Shown here one piece after another: positions 15,991 through 24,341 of a stretch of DNA of 64,000 nucleotides. This stretch comes from Candidatus Pelagibacter sp. (GTDB taxonomy: Bacteria > Pseudomonadota > Alphaproteobacteria > Pelagibacterales > Pelagibacteraceae). The stretch spans positions 1-64,000 of the forward strand of contig JAOJAE010000004.1 of the NCBI GenBank assembly GCA_028227525.1, written 5' to 3'. The notes below the pieces were generated by a model, which saw only the letters and a list, made by a program, of their open reading frames with translations, was not told where the DNA came from and ran no database searches. Numbering within the stretch: the stretch's first letter is position 1; each line of letters begins with the position of its first letter. Made by a program: the position numbers and the translations under genes.

Positions 15991-18314
15991 GCTCTTACTC
16001 TAGATTTTGTTGGATCATAGAAAGGAAAGGCAACAACCTTAGCACCAATTCTTTTTTGGTGACCATCTAATTTACCAATCTCAACTTCAGTTCCAATTTC
16101 AGAATATTTTACATCAATTCTACAAAGAGCAATATTTTTACCAAGTTTTGGTGACAACATTCCACTTGTTATAACTCCAATTTGCGCTCTACCAACATGA
16201 ACACAATCTCCATGAACAGCTGGTTCGTGTCCAACAAGTTCCAAACCTACTAATTTTTTTTGAGGATTAGCTTTTCTTTTAATTAATTCTTCTTTGCCAA
16301 TGAAATCATCTTCTTTAGTTTTAAGTGGAACAGTAAAACCAATTCCAGCTTCAAAAGGATCTGTTTGATCGTCAAATTCATATCCATAAAATATAAGTCC
16401 AGCCTCAATACGAACCATATCTAAAGCTTCTAAACCTAAAGGTGTGATGTCAAATTCTTTTCCAGCTTCCCAAACTTTATCCCATACCTCACCAGCATCT
16501 TTTGGATGACACCATATTTCATAACCAAGTTCTCCGGTATAACCAGTTCTAGAAATTACAATAGGCGTTCCTGTTTCATGTTCAATTCTTGCAATGTTAA
16601 ATCTAAACCATTCAAGTTCCGTTATTGAAGGTTGGATAGGAGCTGTCCAAACAAATTTTTCTAAAATTTTTCTACTATTAGGTCCTTGAACAGCAATATT
16701 GTGTATATGGTCTGTTGCAGATTTTATCCAAACTTTATAATTTTTCTTTTTAGCTTGTTCTTTTAACCACTCACCACTGTACTCATCTCCACCAATCCAT
16801 CTAAAATTATCTTGTCCAAATTTAAATAACGTACCATCATCCAGCATACATCCATTTTCATAACACATTGCAGTGTAAACAACTTGACCTACTGATAATT
16901 TTTTAACATTTCTTGTTAAAGTGTATTGCATTAAATTTTCTGCATCAGGACCAAGTATTTCAAATTTTCTAAGTGGAGAAAGATCTGTTGCTATCGCACT
17001 TTCTCGACAAGCGTTATATTCTTTTATTGTTCCTGAATTAGTAAAATTGTTTGCTAACCAAAAACCTTTGTATTCAACAAAATTTCTAGTTAGTTCAGCT
17101 GTTTTTTTATGAAAACCTGTTTCTTGAGTTAGTTTTGGTTCTGAGTCTGTTTTCATTCTAAATGCAATTGCTTTTGAATACTTATTATTCTTTCCGTAAG
17201 TTCTAACAAATATATCTGTAGGGTTCCACCCATTAGCAGCATCAACATCACAAGGACAAGCAGATGAAACACACGTCAAATCTTTTAACGCTCTAAATAG
17301 AACATAATCTCCAGGTCTTGACCATGGCTCATCAAATGTTGCAACATTATTAGCATCAATAGCTGTATTAAAAAAAAGATTTATAGCTGACCAACTTTTT
17401 CGAGCACTAATATCGTATTTTTCTAAACCTTTGTTAAAATTATCTGTGCAATTGATGTGCCCCATGTAGCCTAGGTCTTCATAGTATTTAGAAGTGCAAG
17501 CTAAATTAAAAGTATCATGTCTTCCAACCGTGTCTCTCACCACCTCAACCATTGCTTCATGATCCCCATCATAAAATTTTGAAAATAATCCTGGGCCTGG
17601 GTAGGCACTACCCATAAATGTTCTTGTGGCCTTATCGTCGATAATACTTTCAATACCATCATTTAATTTATGAGTATCAAAAGCTAAAAAATCAGAGCAC
17701 TGTCTTCCGCCAGTGTCTATAATTTGAATATATTCTCCTGCTTTTACTTCATAAGTTTCCGCAGTTCTTCTTTTAACAAGTTGTTCAACTATTGGATCAC
17801 TTAAAGGTTCTGGTAAAATAAATTGTTCATCAGTTTCTGAAAATTTTGCTCTATTTACAAAAATTGTTAAATCAGTTGGTGGATTTTGTTCATGAACATT
17901 TAATGGGTCACCAGGTGCTGCTATTAAAACAAAACATTTATCTTTAGATGTAACTGTTATTTTTTCTCCCATCAGACAATCCTCGTCGAATATAATTGAT
18001 GATTTAGCTTTGTTGAGATCTAGATTTCTTTTTTTAAAAATTTTTGTAATTTTTTCATCATTTGCAATTACTCTTTTAGAGAAATCCGCATTTGCATTTT
18101 GTTTCAAGTTTAAGATTGATAGATCGGGTTTACCGTTCGTATCAAAAACAATTATTTCACAAATTTGTTTTCCTTCTTCATTAATAATATCAATTTTATC
18201 TTCTGCAAAAATTTCTATAACAGACAAACCTCCACCTTTGACAAAGTATCTTTCAACTCCTGGTGGTAAAACTCTTAACCCTGGATTTTTTATTTCGTTG
18301 CTAGTTCCTAACAT
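15987..18314 (-). CDS. tdm: Trimethylamine N-oxide demethylase (aldolase), DUF1989-GcvT fusion
   Basis: The enzyme cleaves TMAO to dimethylamine and formaldehyde in the cytoplasm. The 775 residues comprise a DUF1989-type half (about 1-390) and a GcvT/aminomethyltransferase half (about 400-775; GGDEYSGEWL, SRTGYTGELGYEIW). The zinc-site cysteines are visible as Cys289 (HINCTD), Cys353 and Cys355 (SSACPCD). Asp208 lies in RQCSDF. The residues I recall for the Methylocella enzyme (Cys279, Cys343, Cys345, Asp198) are each 10 lower, so the site looks intact. The GcvT half could hand formaldehyde to tetrahydrofolate. It is divergent from tmoX and coupled to the winged-helix gene. Confidence 0.9.
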   Translation of the reverse strand: MLGTSNEIKNPGLRVLPPGVERYFVKGGGLSVIEIFAEDKIDIINEEGKQICEIIVFDTNGKPDLSILNLKQNANADFSKRVIANDEKITKIFKKRNLDLNKAKSSIIFDEDCLMGEKITVTSKDKCFVLIAAPGDPLNVHEQNPPTDLTIFVNRAKFSETDEQFILPEPLSDPIVEQLVKRRTAETYEVKAGEYIQIIDTGGRQCSDFLAFDTHKLNDGIESIIDDKATRTFMGSAYPGPGLFSKFYDGDHEAMVEVVRDTVGRHDTFNLACTSKYYEDLGYMGHINCTDNFNKGLEKYDISARKSWSAINLFFNTAIDANNVATFDEPWSRPGDYVLFRALKDLTCVSSACPCDVDAANGWNPTDIFVRTYGKNNKYSKAIAFRMKTDSEPKLTQETGFHKKTAELTRNFVEYKGFWLANNFTNSGTIKEYNACRESAIATDLSPLRKFEILGPDAENLMQYTLTRNVKKLSVGQVVYTAMCYENGCMLDDGTLFKFGQDNFRWIGGDEYSGEWLKEQAKKKNYKVWIKSATDHIHNIAVQGPNSRKILEKFVWTAPIQPSITELEWFRFNIARIEHETGTPIVISRTGYTGELGYEIWCHPKDAGEVWDKVWEAGKEFDITPLGLEALDMVRIEAGLIFYGYEFDDQTDPFEAGIGFTVPLKTKEDDFIGKEELIKRKANPQKKLVGLELVGHEPAVHGDCVHVGRAQIGVITSGMLSPKLGKNIALCRIDVKYSEIGTEVEIGKLDGHQKRIGAKVVAFPFYDPTKSRVRA

Positions 18315-18427
18315 CTACTTAGCTTTTTATATGTTTTTTATGAAGCATAATATAATCAAAATCTGTTGACTAGAAGTTTAATTAAGAACATACTTTGATT
18401 ATTAATATTAATATAGAGGGGTAAAAA
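18315..18427. promoter_or_regulatory. Divergent promoter region between tdm and tmoX
   Basis: The 113-base gap separates the two TMAO genes. On the forward strand, TTGACT (18366-18371) and CATACT (18389-18394) are separated by 17 bases, a plausible sigma-70 pair for tmoX. AGAGGGG just before the tmoX ATG is its ribosome site. Shared control of import and demethylation is likely from the arrangement. No clear operator palindrome was seen. Confidence 0.45.
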
Positions 18428-19372
18428 ATGAAAAAAATAACATCATTAATATCTGCTCTGATAATTTCTGTAGTAAGTTTTTCAGGAATATCTAACGCAG
18501 CAGATAGCAAAAAACCTATCGTAATCCCAACTCATAACTGGTCAAGCCAAATTGTAATGGCTTATGTTATTGGTGGAATTTTCGAAAGTATGGGTAACAA
18601 TGTTAGCTATGTAAATGCTGACTCTCAAGCAGTATACGAGTCAATTAGAATTGGTGACGTATCTATTTCTCATGAAGTATGGGAATCTGCTTTTGGTAAA
18701 TCATTTACTACAGCTTTAGATAAAGGTGGTTTACTTGATTGGGGTGATCACGAAGCAAGAACTCTAGAGGATATGGGTTATCCTAACTGGGTTACTGATA
18801 AAGGATTATGCCCAGGTCTACCAGACTGGACTGCCTTAAAAAATCCTGCTTGTGCTAAAAATTTTGTAACACCAGACTCAGGTGGAAAAGGAAGAATGCT
18901 TGAGGGTCCACAAACTTGGCATGGAGATTTAATACCTCAAAGGGTTGATGCATTAGGTCTAGGAGATCTTTGGATGGTTAAATTTGCTGGAAGTGCTGAT
19001 GCACTTTGGGCAGAATTATCAGCCGCTGAAAAAGAAGGAAGAGGAACAATTATCTTTAACTGGACACCAAACTTTACAGATGGTGCTGGTTTTACATTTA
19101 TCGACTTTCCTCCGTATACTGCTGGTTGTAGACCAGAAGACGGTGGAGATGGAAAATGTGGTTCGCCAGATGGTTATTTGAAAAAAGCAGTAAATGCTGA
19201 TTTTCCAAAAACTCATCCTGCAGCAGCAGCAGCGTTCAAAAAAATGTCATTCTCTACAAGTCAAATTGGTGCAATGGCAGCTTTAGTTGACGTTGACAAA
19301 ATGACTCATGAAGATGCAGCCAAAAAATGGTTAGCTGATAACAAGAGTGTTTGGCAAGCTTTTACTAAGTAA
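18428..19372 (+). CDS. tmoX: Substrate-binding protein of the TMAO / glycine betaine-type ABC transporter
   Basis: A periplasmic protein of 314 residues with a signal peptide cleaved near SNAAD (about residue 24). The mature part is an OpuAC/ProX-type fold with many tryptophans (HNWSSQ, WESAFGK, DWGDHEA, NWVTDKG, TWHGDL), as expected for quaternary-amine binding through a Trp cage. Divergence from tdm and the nearby tmm favour TMAO as ligand. SAR11 proteins of this type are also reported to bind glycine betaine and related osmolytes, so multifunctionality is likely. A strong terminator follows, so it can be expressed at higher levels than the permease and ATPase genes further downstream. Confidence 0.85.
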   Translation: MKKITSLISALIISVVSFSGISNAADSKKPIVIPTHNWSSQIVMAYVIGGIFESMGNNVSYVNADSQAVYESIRIGDVSISHEVWESAFGKSFTTALDKGGLLDWGDHEARTLEDMGYPNWVTDKGLCPGLPDWTALKNPACAKNFVTPDSGGKGRMLEGPQTWHGDLIPQRVDALGLGDLWMVKFAGSADALWAELSAAEKEGRGTIIFNWTPNFTDGAGFTFIDFPPYTAGCRPEDGGDGKCGSPDGYLKKAVNADFPKTHPAAAAAFKKMSFSTSQIGAMAALVDVDKMTHEDAAKKWLADNKSVWQAFTK

Positions 19373-19395
19373 GGTCAAAAGCAAATAAATTAATT

Positions 19396-19433
19396 AATCT
19401 CTCCCAACAATATGTTGGGGGGGATTTTTTTTT
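19396..19433 (+). terminator. Rho-independent terminator after tmoX
   Basis: AATCTCTCCCAACA (19396-19409) pairs with TGTTGGGGGGGATT (19413-19426) around a 3-base loop, giving 14 pairs including two G-U. It runs into nine T residues (19425-19433). It isolates the binding-protein gene from tmoW and tmoV. Confidence 0.9.
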
Positions 19434-19471
19434 AGAGTTAAGTTAAGTAAAATTATATAAAAATTAATCTA

Positions 19472-19933
19472 ATGTTAAAATATTTATTTTCCATATTGTT
19501 AAGTTTAATATTTTTTAATTCATCACTAGCCAAAGATATAAGTATCCAAGAAAATATAAAACTTACCTTTATGTGTGATCTAGATAAAAAAATAATAAAA
19601 AATTCAGAATATAATTATCAAACTTTTTTAGCTAAAGATTTAGATGAAAAGAGTTTGGGTAAATTTGAAATTGAAGCAATAAAACCAGAAAAGCTTTTAA
19701 TAAGTGGACTATCCTTGTTTCTTTCAAAATCAGAAAAATTAAATGTTAAAATTGTAAATAAAGACGTAGTTTTATTTAAAGCAGTAGATAAAGAAAAGAA
19801 CTATTCTGAGTCAGCCATAATTGACAGAAAATCTGGTGAATTAATTCATGAAATTACAAGAAATATTAAAAGTGAAAACTCTGAAAAAGATATTTCTTTT
19901 TACTCATGCAGTAAAATGGAGGAAAAAGTCTGA
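19472..19933 (+). CDS. Secreted protein of unknown function, 153 residues
   Basis: The N-terminal signal peptide (MLKYLFSILLSLIFFNSSLA) has a likely cleavage after SLA at residue 20. The rest is lysine-rich with alternating hydrophobic residues, consistent with a small periplasmic beta protein. Two cysteines (FMCDLD, YSCSK) near the two ends of the mature chain could form a disulfide. I do not recognise a family. It lies after the tmoX terminator and before a MORN-repeat gene on the same strand. Confidence 0.7.
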   Translation: MLKYLFSILLSLIFFNSSLAKDISIQENIKLTFMCDLDKKIIKNSEYNYQTFLAKDLDEKSLGKFEIEAIKPEKLLISGLSLFLSKSEKLNVKIVNKDVVLFKAVDKEKNYSESAIIDRKSGELIHEITRNIKSENSEKDISFYSCSKMEEKV

Positions 19934-19967
19934 TTTTTTTTTAAACGATTTTGTGTAAAATATTATT

Positions 19968-20345
19968 ATGAAAAAATATATCACTACTATAATTTTAACT
20001 TTGTTAATCACATCTTTTGCATTTGCTAGAAGTACGGGTTGTAAAGAAGGAAATTGTGATAATGGCTATGGCAAGTGGGTTTATACAGACAAAACAACCT
20101 ATGAAGGTGAATGGGTTGGAACAAAAAAACATGGTCAAGGAACTGAAACTTGGCCAAATGGATATATCTATAAAGGCGAATTTAAAAATAGCGAGTGGAG
20201 CGGCATTGGAACTCTAAACTTTCCCGATGGCTCTACTTATGAAGGTGAGTGGGCTAAGGGATTTATGAATGGTCAAGGCACTTTTACGTGGTCTGATGGA
20301 AAACAAAAATCTGGAACATGGATAAATGGAAAGTTACAAGAGTAA
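19968..20345 (+). CDS. Secreted MORN-repeat protein
   Basis: The 125 residues begin with a signal peptide (MKKYITTIILTLLITSFAFA). Then comes a short cysteine pair (GCKEGNC) and about four MORN repeats with the Y-E-G-E-W / G-x-G-T pattern: TTYEGEWVGTKKHGQGTETW, YIYKGEFKNSEWSGIGTLNF, STYEGEWAKGFMNGQGTFTW, then a truncated one. MORN repeats form beta-hairpin stacks and act in protein or membrane contacts; no enzyme activity is implied. It overlaps the next gene by one base (TAATG). Confidence 0.8.
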   Translation: MKKYITTIILTLLITSFAFARSTGCKEGNCDNGYGKWVYTDKTTYEGEWVGTKKHGQGTETWPNGYIYKGEFKNSEWSGIGTLNFPDGSTYEGEWAKGFMNGQGTFTWSDGKQKSGTWINGKLQE

Positions 20346-20896
20346 TGTCAAAAGAAAATTATTTATTTAAAATAAAAGAGTTGCCAGAAACTATTAAGCA
20401 ATTTGGTGGCCTAGCACTCTTAATGATAATTGTGATATTATCTTTTGCTATCTTAAATAACATCTTTGGTGAAGGAGATGAACTTGTCGCAAAAATGAAA
20501 ATTGAAGAAGAGAGAATTGCTGAAGCAAGAAAACTAGATAAATTAATTTCAAGTTTGCCATCAGGAATTTTAGTATCTTTTGATGGAACTGATCATTTTA
20601 GACTTACTGATGAAGTTTATGAGAAAGTTTGTAAAGCTACAAAACTTATTCCACAACGCGCAATAATGGGAGCAAATTTTTTAAACTATAGAGCTCATGA
20701 GCTATATACAATGAATGGTAATAAAATAAGTGACACATTTGTAAAATGGGACAAAGAAAAAAATAAATGTTTTGCAGGTTTTGTAGTGAGTGGAGAAAAT
20801 GTTGGTGTTGATGAAACAATTACTGTTAGTGGTGAAGCTTTAAGTTTTTTAAGCACAGGAATTGATACAAGAGTTTATTATATAAAAAATTTTTAA
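20345..20896 (+). CDS. Single-span membrane protein with extracytoplasmic domain, unknown function
   Basis: The start chosen is the ATG at 20345, overlapping the stop of the MORN gene (TAATG), which gives 183 residues. An upstream in-frame start at 20318 is less likely. Residues about 23-43 form one membrane span (GLALLMIIVILSFAILNNIF). A charged helix (EEERIAEARKLDKLISSL) and a compact domain with two cysteines follow. No family recognised. With the two preceding secreted proteins it makes a small envelope-type cluster lodged between tmoX and tmoW. Confidence 0.7.
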   Translation: MSKENYLFKIKELPETIKQFGGLALLMIIVILSFAILNNIFGEGDELVAKMKIEEERIAEARKLDKLISSLPSGILVSFDGTDHFRLTDEVYEKVCKATKLIPQRAIMGANFLNYRAHELYTMNGNKISDTFVKWDKEKNKCFAGFVVSGENVGVDETITVSGEALSFLSTGIDTRVYYIKNF

Positions 20897-20960
20897 GGGG
20901 GAAAAAAATAATTATATCGATTTTAATTTATCTTAATTTCGTATAACCTAATTTTAAGTT

Positions 20961-21992
20961 ATGTCTGATCCAATAATCAAATGTGAAGGTGTTTATAAAA
21001 TTTTTGGAGAAAATGCCAAAAAAATGCTTGATGAAGCTAATGGCAATGTAGATGCAAAAACTTTTCAGGATAATGGTTGTATTGTAGGAGTTAATAATGC
21101 TTCTTTTGAAGTTTCAAAAGGAGAAATGTTAGTTGTAATGGGTTTATCTGGCTCAGGTAAATCAACTTTATTAAGATGTATTTCTAGATTAACAGATGCA
21201 ACAGGTGGAAAAATTTTTATAGAAGGTCAGGACTTGCTTCAGCTGAATAACAAAGAGCTAATAGATTTAAGACGAAATAAAATGGGAATGGTTTTTCAAA
21301 GCTTTGCTCTATTACCGCATAAAACAGTATTGGAAAATATTGCTTTTCCACTTCAAATTAAAGGAATTAAAATTGAAGATAGCATTAGTAAAGCAATGGA
21401 AATGGTAAAATTAGTTGGTCTTGATGGAAGAGAAAACTATTTTCCAAGAGAACTCTCTGGAGGTCAACAACAAAGAGTAGGTATTGCTAGATCCTTAGCT
21501 GTAGAACCAGACATATGGTTTTTAGATGAGCCTTTTTCCGCACTGGATCCACTAATACGAAAAGAAATGCAAGATGAGTTTTTAAGACTTCAAGAAAAAT
21601 TGCAAAAAACAATAATGTTTATTACGCATGATTTTGATGAAGCGTTAAAACTAGCTGATCGAATTGCGATAATGAAAGATGGTATTATTGAACAATTAGA
21701 TACACCAGCCAATATTGTTTTAAATCCTGCAACAGAATATGTAAGAAAATTTACTGAAGAAGTACCTAGAGAAAAAGTTTTAATAATAGAGGATGTGATG
21801 GAAGCATCTGTTAAAGATAATTTAAGTGATTTGAAAGTCTCAAAAGATGAAATTATTGAAAATGTAGCAGAAAAAATTCTAACTCAAGAAAAAACAGTAG
21901 CTGTAGTAGATGAAAATAATCAAATTGTAGGTTCTATAAATCCATCAAAAATTATTAATACAGTTTTTGGAGGACGTAAAAATAACAGTTAA
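20961..21992 (+). CDS. tmoW: ATPase of the TMAO / betaine-type ABC transporter
   Basis: The 343 residues show Walker A GLSGSGKST (61-69), the signature LSGGQQQRVGIARSL, Walker B IWFLDEPFSALD and an H-loop (FITHDFDEA). The N-terminal residues before the core and the roughly 70-residue C-terminal regulatory tail resemble the OpuAA/ProV group. It powers import by TmoV and is separated from it by 3 bases. It is about 1.6 kb from the binding-protein gene and behind a terminator, so it needs its own promoter in the AT-rich gap 20897-20960 or upstream. Confidence 0.88.
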   Translation: MSDPIIKCEGVYKIFGENAKKMLDEANGNVDAKTFQDNGCIVGVNNASFEVSKGEMLVVMGLSGSGKSTLLRCISRLTDATGGKIFIEGQDLLQLNNKELIDLRRNKMGMVFQSFALLPHKTVLENIAFPLQIKGIKIEDSISKAMEMVKLVGLDGRENYFPRELSGGQQQRVGIARSLAVEPDIWFLDEPFSALDPLIRKEMQDEFLRLQEKLQKTIMFITHDFDEALKLADRIAIMKDGIIEQLDTPANIVLNPATEYVRKFTEEVPREKVLIIEDVMEASVKDNLSDLKVSKDEIIENVAEKILTQEKTVAVVDENNQIVGSINPSKIINTVFGGRKNNS

Positions 21993-21995
21993 AAT

Positions 21996-24149
21996 ATGGA
22001 ATTGATAAAAAAATACCCCAAATTATTTCAGTGGTTATTTTTATTAATTGTATTTTTTGCTCTATGTTTTGCAATTGATGTTCCAGAAACATACAATTTT
22101 ATAAGAGGACAGGCAGAATTTATTAAAGATCCTAACCAAAGTTCATACGTCTTATTTGGTAAAGAGGTAAGATATTATGCTTTTGATGTCTTTTGGAGAT
22201 TGCCTCCACTTCTTGGGTGGCTTCCTATTTGGATAAATGACTCTTTATTTTTCTTAATGAATGAGTGGATGCCAATGGAGTTTTGGAACGAAGATACTCA
22301 GGAATTTAAAACTCGTCCCTTAGTGTTACAAATTACAAGAAATGTTACCTCTTTTATGACTTTTCTCATTGACTTAATAAGAGAAATTTTATTGGGTGGA
22401 CTTAATACTATTGTTGCATTTTCGAGTTGGGATTGGATCGATGCAAATCCGTGGGCAGAATTACCAGGATTGCCATGGACAATCGTAGCAGCAGGGGCAA
22501 CAATATTAGCATATAAACTTAGTGGTAAAGGGCTTGCATTATTTGCTGCTTTAGTGATGGTTTATATTTCCATTTTTGGTCAATGGAAACCTTCAATGCA
22601 AACACTCTCTTTTATATTAGTAGCTGCACCATTATCATTTATTTTTGGTTTAGGTTTGGGTGTGGCAGCATTTAAAAGTAAACGAGTTGAGAAAGCTTTA
22701 TATCCCATACTTTTAGTAATGCAGACTATGCCTCAATATGCAGTTTTAGTTCCAGCAATTGTTCTTTTTGGAGTAGGTGATCATGCGGCTGTAATCATAA
22801 CTATGGTTGTTGCAGTTCCTCCAATGATACTATTAACCTTATTGGGTCTAAGAGGAATATCTCCTGAGGTTATTGAAGCGGGTAAAATGAGCGGATGTAG
22901 TAATTGGCAATTGATGTCTAAAGTATTAATTCCAACAGCTAGAAGAGATATTTTAATTGGAGTTAACCAGGTTATCATGGTTTGTTTTTCAATGGCAGTT
23001 ATATCAGCTTTTATAGGTGCTAAAGGTTTAGGATTTAATTTATTGTTAGCACTAAATCAGCTTAACATTGGATTAGCATTAGAAGCAGGACTATGTATTA
23101 GTTTGATTGCAATACTTTTGGATAAAATGTCTTTAGCTTGGGCAAATAAACAAATTGATTATTTTGGCAACTTAACTTTTTTTCAACGTCATAAAAATAC
23201 ATTCTTTTTTGGAGTAGCAGTAATATTGGGAATATTATTTGCATACTTTGGATCTTTTTATTTTAAAGAGGGGTATAATTATCTTTTTGAAGTCCCACAC
23301 AACAAAGGAATATCAACAGCTGATTTTTGGAATAAAGGTGTTGATTGGATTTTTGATACTTTCTTTGTATACATAAAAGCATTTAACACTTGGTTGATTG
23401 TAGATGTGCTTCAGCCAATGCGTGCTTTGTATTTAAGAATGCCTGCCGTAGCAACATTGGTTTTAGTAGTAGGGGCGGGATATATAATTGGTGGTGTTCG
23501 ATCTGCTTTAGTTGTTTGTGGATTGACATTATTTATAGCATTAAGCCCATGGTGGGATAGAGCTTTAGTTACAACTTACATGGCAACTTTTGGAGTTATT
23601 ATATCTTGTATAATCGGATTTACAGTTGGCACTTTGTGTTTTCAGAATAAAAGTTCAGCAAGTTTTATGTTGGGAGTTTGTGATATTTTCCAAACTTTTC
23701 CATCATTTGTATATTTAATACCTGTAATGATGCTTTTTGGAATAACAGACACATCCGTATTAATTGCAGTAATAGTTTATGCAACTATACCTGCAACAAG
23801 ATATACTATTGAGGGTTTAAGAAGTGTTCCAACTGCATTACATGATGCTGCAACAATGTCGGGCGTAACTAAATTTCAAAGATTATTTAAAATAGAATTT
23901 CCTCTTGCTTTTCCACATATGATGCTTGGATTAAATCAAACGATCGTATTTGCTTTATTTATGGTGATTATTGGCGCATTTATTGGAACAGAGGATCTGG
24001 GACAATACATTTTAAAAGCTTTATCTGATAAAAATGGTGCAGGAATAGGATTAACATTAGGAATCTGCGTTGCGTTCATAGGATTAATTTTTGATAATCT
24101 AATTAGAACCTGGGTTAATCAAAGAAAAAAACATCTCGGAATTCAATAA
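21996..24149 (+). CDS. tmoV: Double-domain permease of the TMAO / betaine-type ABC transporter
   Basis: The 717 residues hold two copies of the binding-protein-dependent permease domain. The first is near 200-370 (PPMILLTLLGLRGISPEVIEAGKMSG). The second is near 530-700 (TRYTIEGLRSVPTALHDAATMSG). Each has the EAA-type loop that contacts the ATPase. Single-domain ProW is about half this length, so this is an internally duplicated form that can make the full pore alone, as in TmoV-type proteins. It is followed by a 52-residue gene 8 bases later. Confidence 0.88.
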   Translation: MELIKKYPKLFQWLFLLIVFFALCFAIDVPETYNFIRGQAEFIKDPNQSSYVLFGKEVRYYAFDVFWRLPPLLGWLPIWINDSLFFLMNEWMPMEFWNEDTQEFKTRPLVLQITRNVTSFMTFLIDLIREILLGGLNTIVAFSSWDWIDANPWAELPGLPWTIVAAGATILAYKLSGKGLALFAALVMVYISIFGQWKPSMQTLSFILVAAPLSFIFGLGLGVAAFKSKRVEKALYPILLVMQTMPQYAVLVPAIVLFGVGDHAAVIITMVVAVPPMILLTLLGLRGISPEVIEAGKMSGCSNWQLMSKVLIPTARRDILIGVNQVIMVCFSMAVISAFIGAKGLGFNLLLALNQLNIGLALEAGLCISLIAILLDKMSLAWANKQIDYFGNLTFFQRHKNTFFFGVAVILGILFAYFGSFYFKEGYNYLFEVPHNKGISTADFWNKGVDWIFDTFFVYIKAFNTWLIVDVLQPMRALYLRMPAVATLVLVVGAGYIIGGVRSALVVCGLTLFIALSPWWDRALVTTYMATFGVIISCIIGFTVGTLCFQNKSSASFMLGVCDIFQTFPSFVYLIPVMMLFGITDTSVLIAVIVYATIPATRYTIEGLRSVPTALHDAATMSGVTKFQRLFKIEFPLAFPHMMLGLNQTIVFALFMVIIGAFIGTEDLGQYILKALSDKNGAGIGLTLGICVAFIGLIFDNLIRTWVNQRKKHLGIQ

Positions 24150-24157
24150 ATTAAAAA

Positions 24158-24316
24158 ATGAAAAATGAAACAATCAACATGATTGGATGGGTTTTGTTTA
24201 TAATTTCAGCAATTGGATTTATAATATCTAGTATTGGTAATTTTTGGGCAATGTTTGGAAGTTTATTCTTTTTAATCGCCTGTTTTGTTTTTTTGATTCC
24301 TTATTTTAAAAAATAA
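24158..24316 (+). CDS. Small two-span membrane protein, 52 residues, next to tmoV
   Basis: ATG at 24158 to TAA at 24314-24316 gives 52 residues. Two hydrophobic stretches (IGWVLFIISAIGFII and MFGSLFFLIACFVFLIPYF) are separated by a short SSIGNFW turn, and the chain ends in KK. It begins 8 bases after tmoV on the same strand and fills the gap before the convergent tmm. It is probably cotranscribed with the transporter. No family recognised; an accessory role in transporter stability is only a guess. Confidence 0.6.
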   Translation: MKNETINMIGWVLFIISAIGFIISSIGNFWAMFGSLFFLIACFVFLIPYFKK

Positions 24317-24341
24317 GATTAAAAATATCTTAGTATTATAT

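Noticed and set aside
18010..18369. 119-codon open frame on the forward strand opposite the start of tdm
   Set aside because: It lies antisense to the well-supported DUF1989 domain of TMAO demethylase and its product has no recognisable features. It is a shadow of the real gene.
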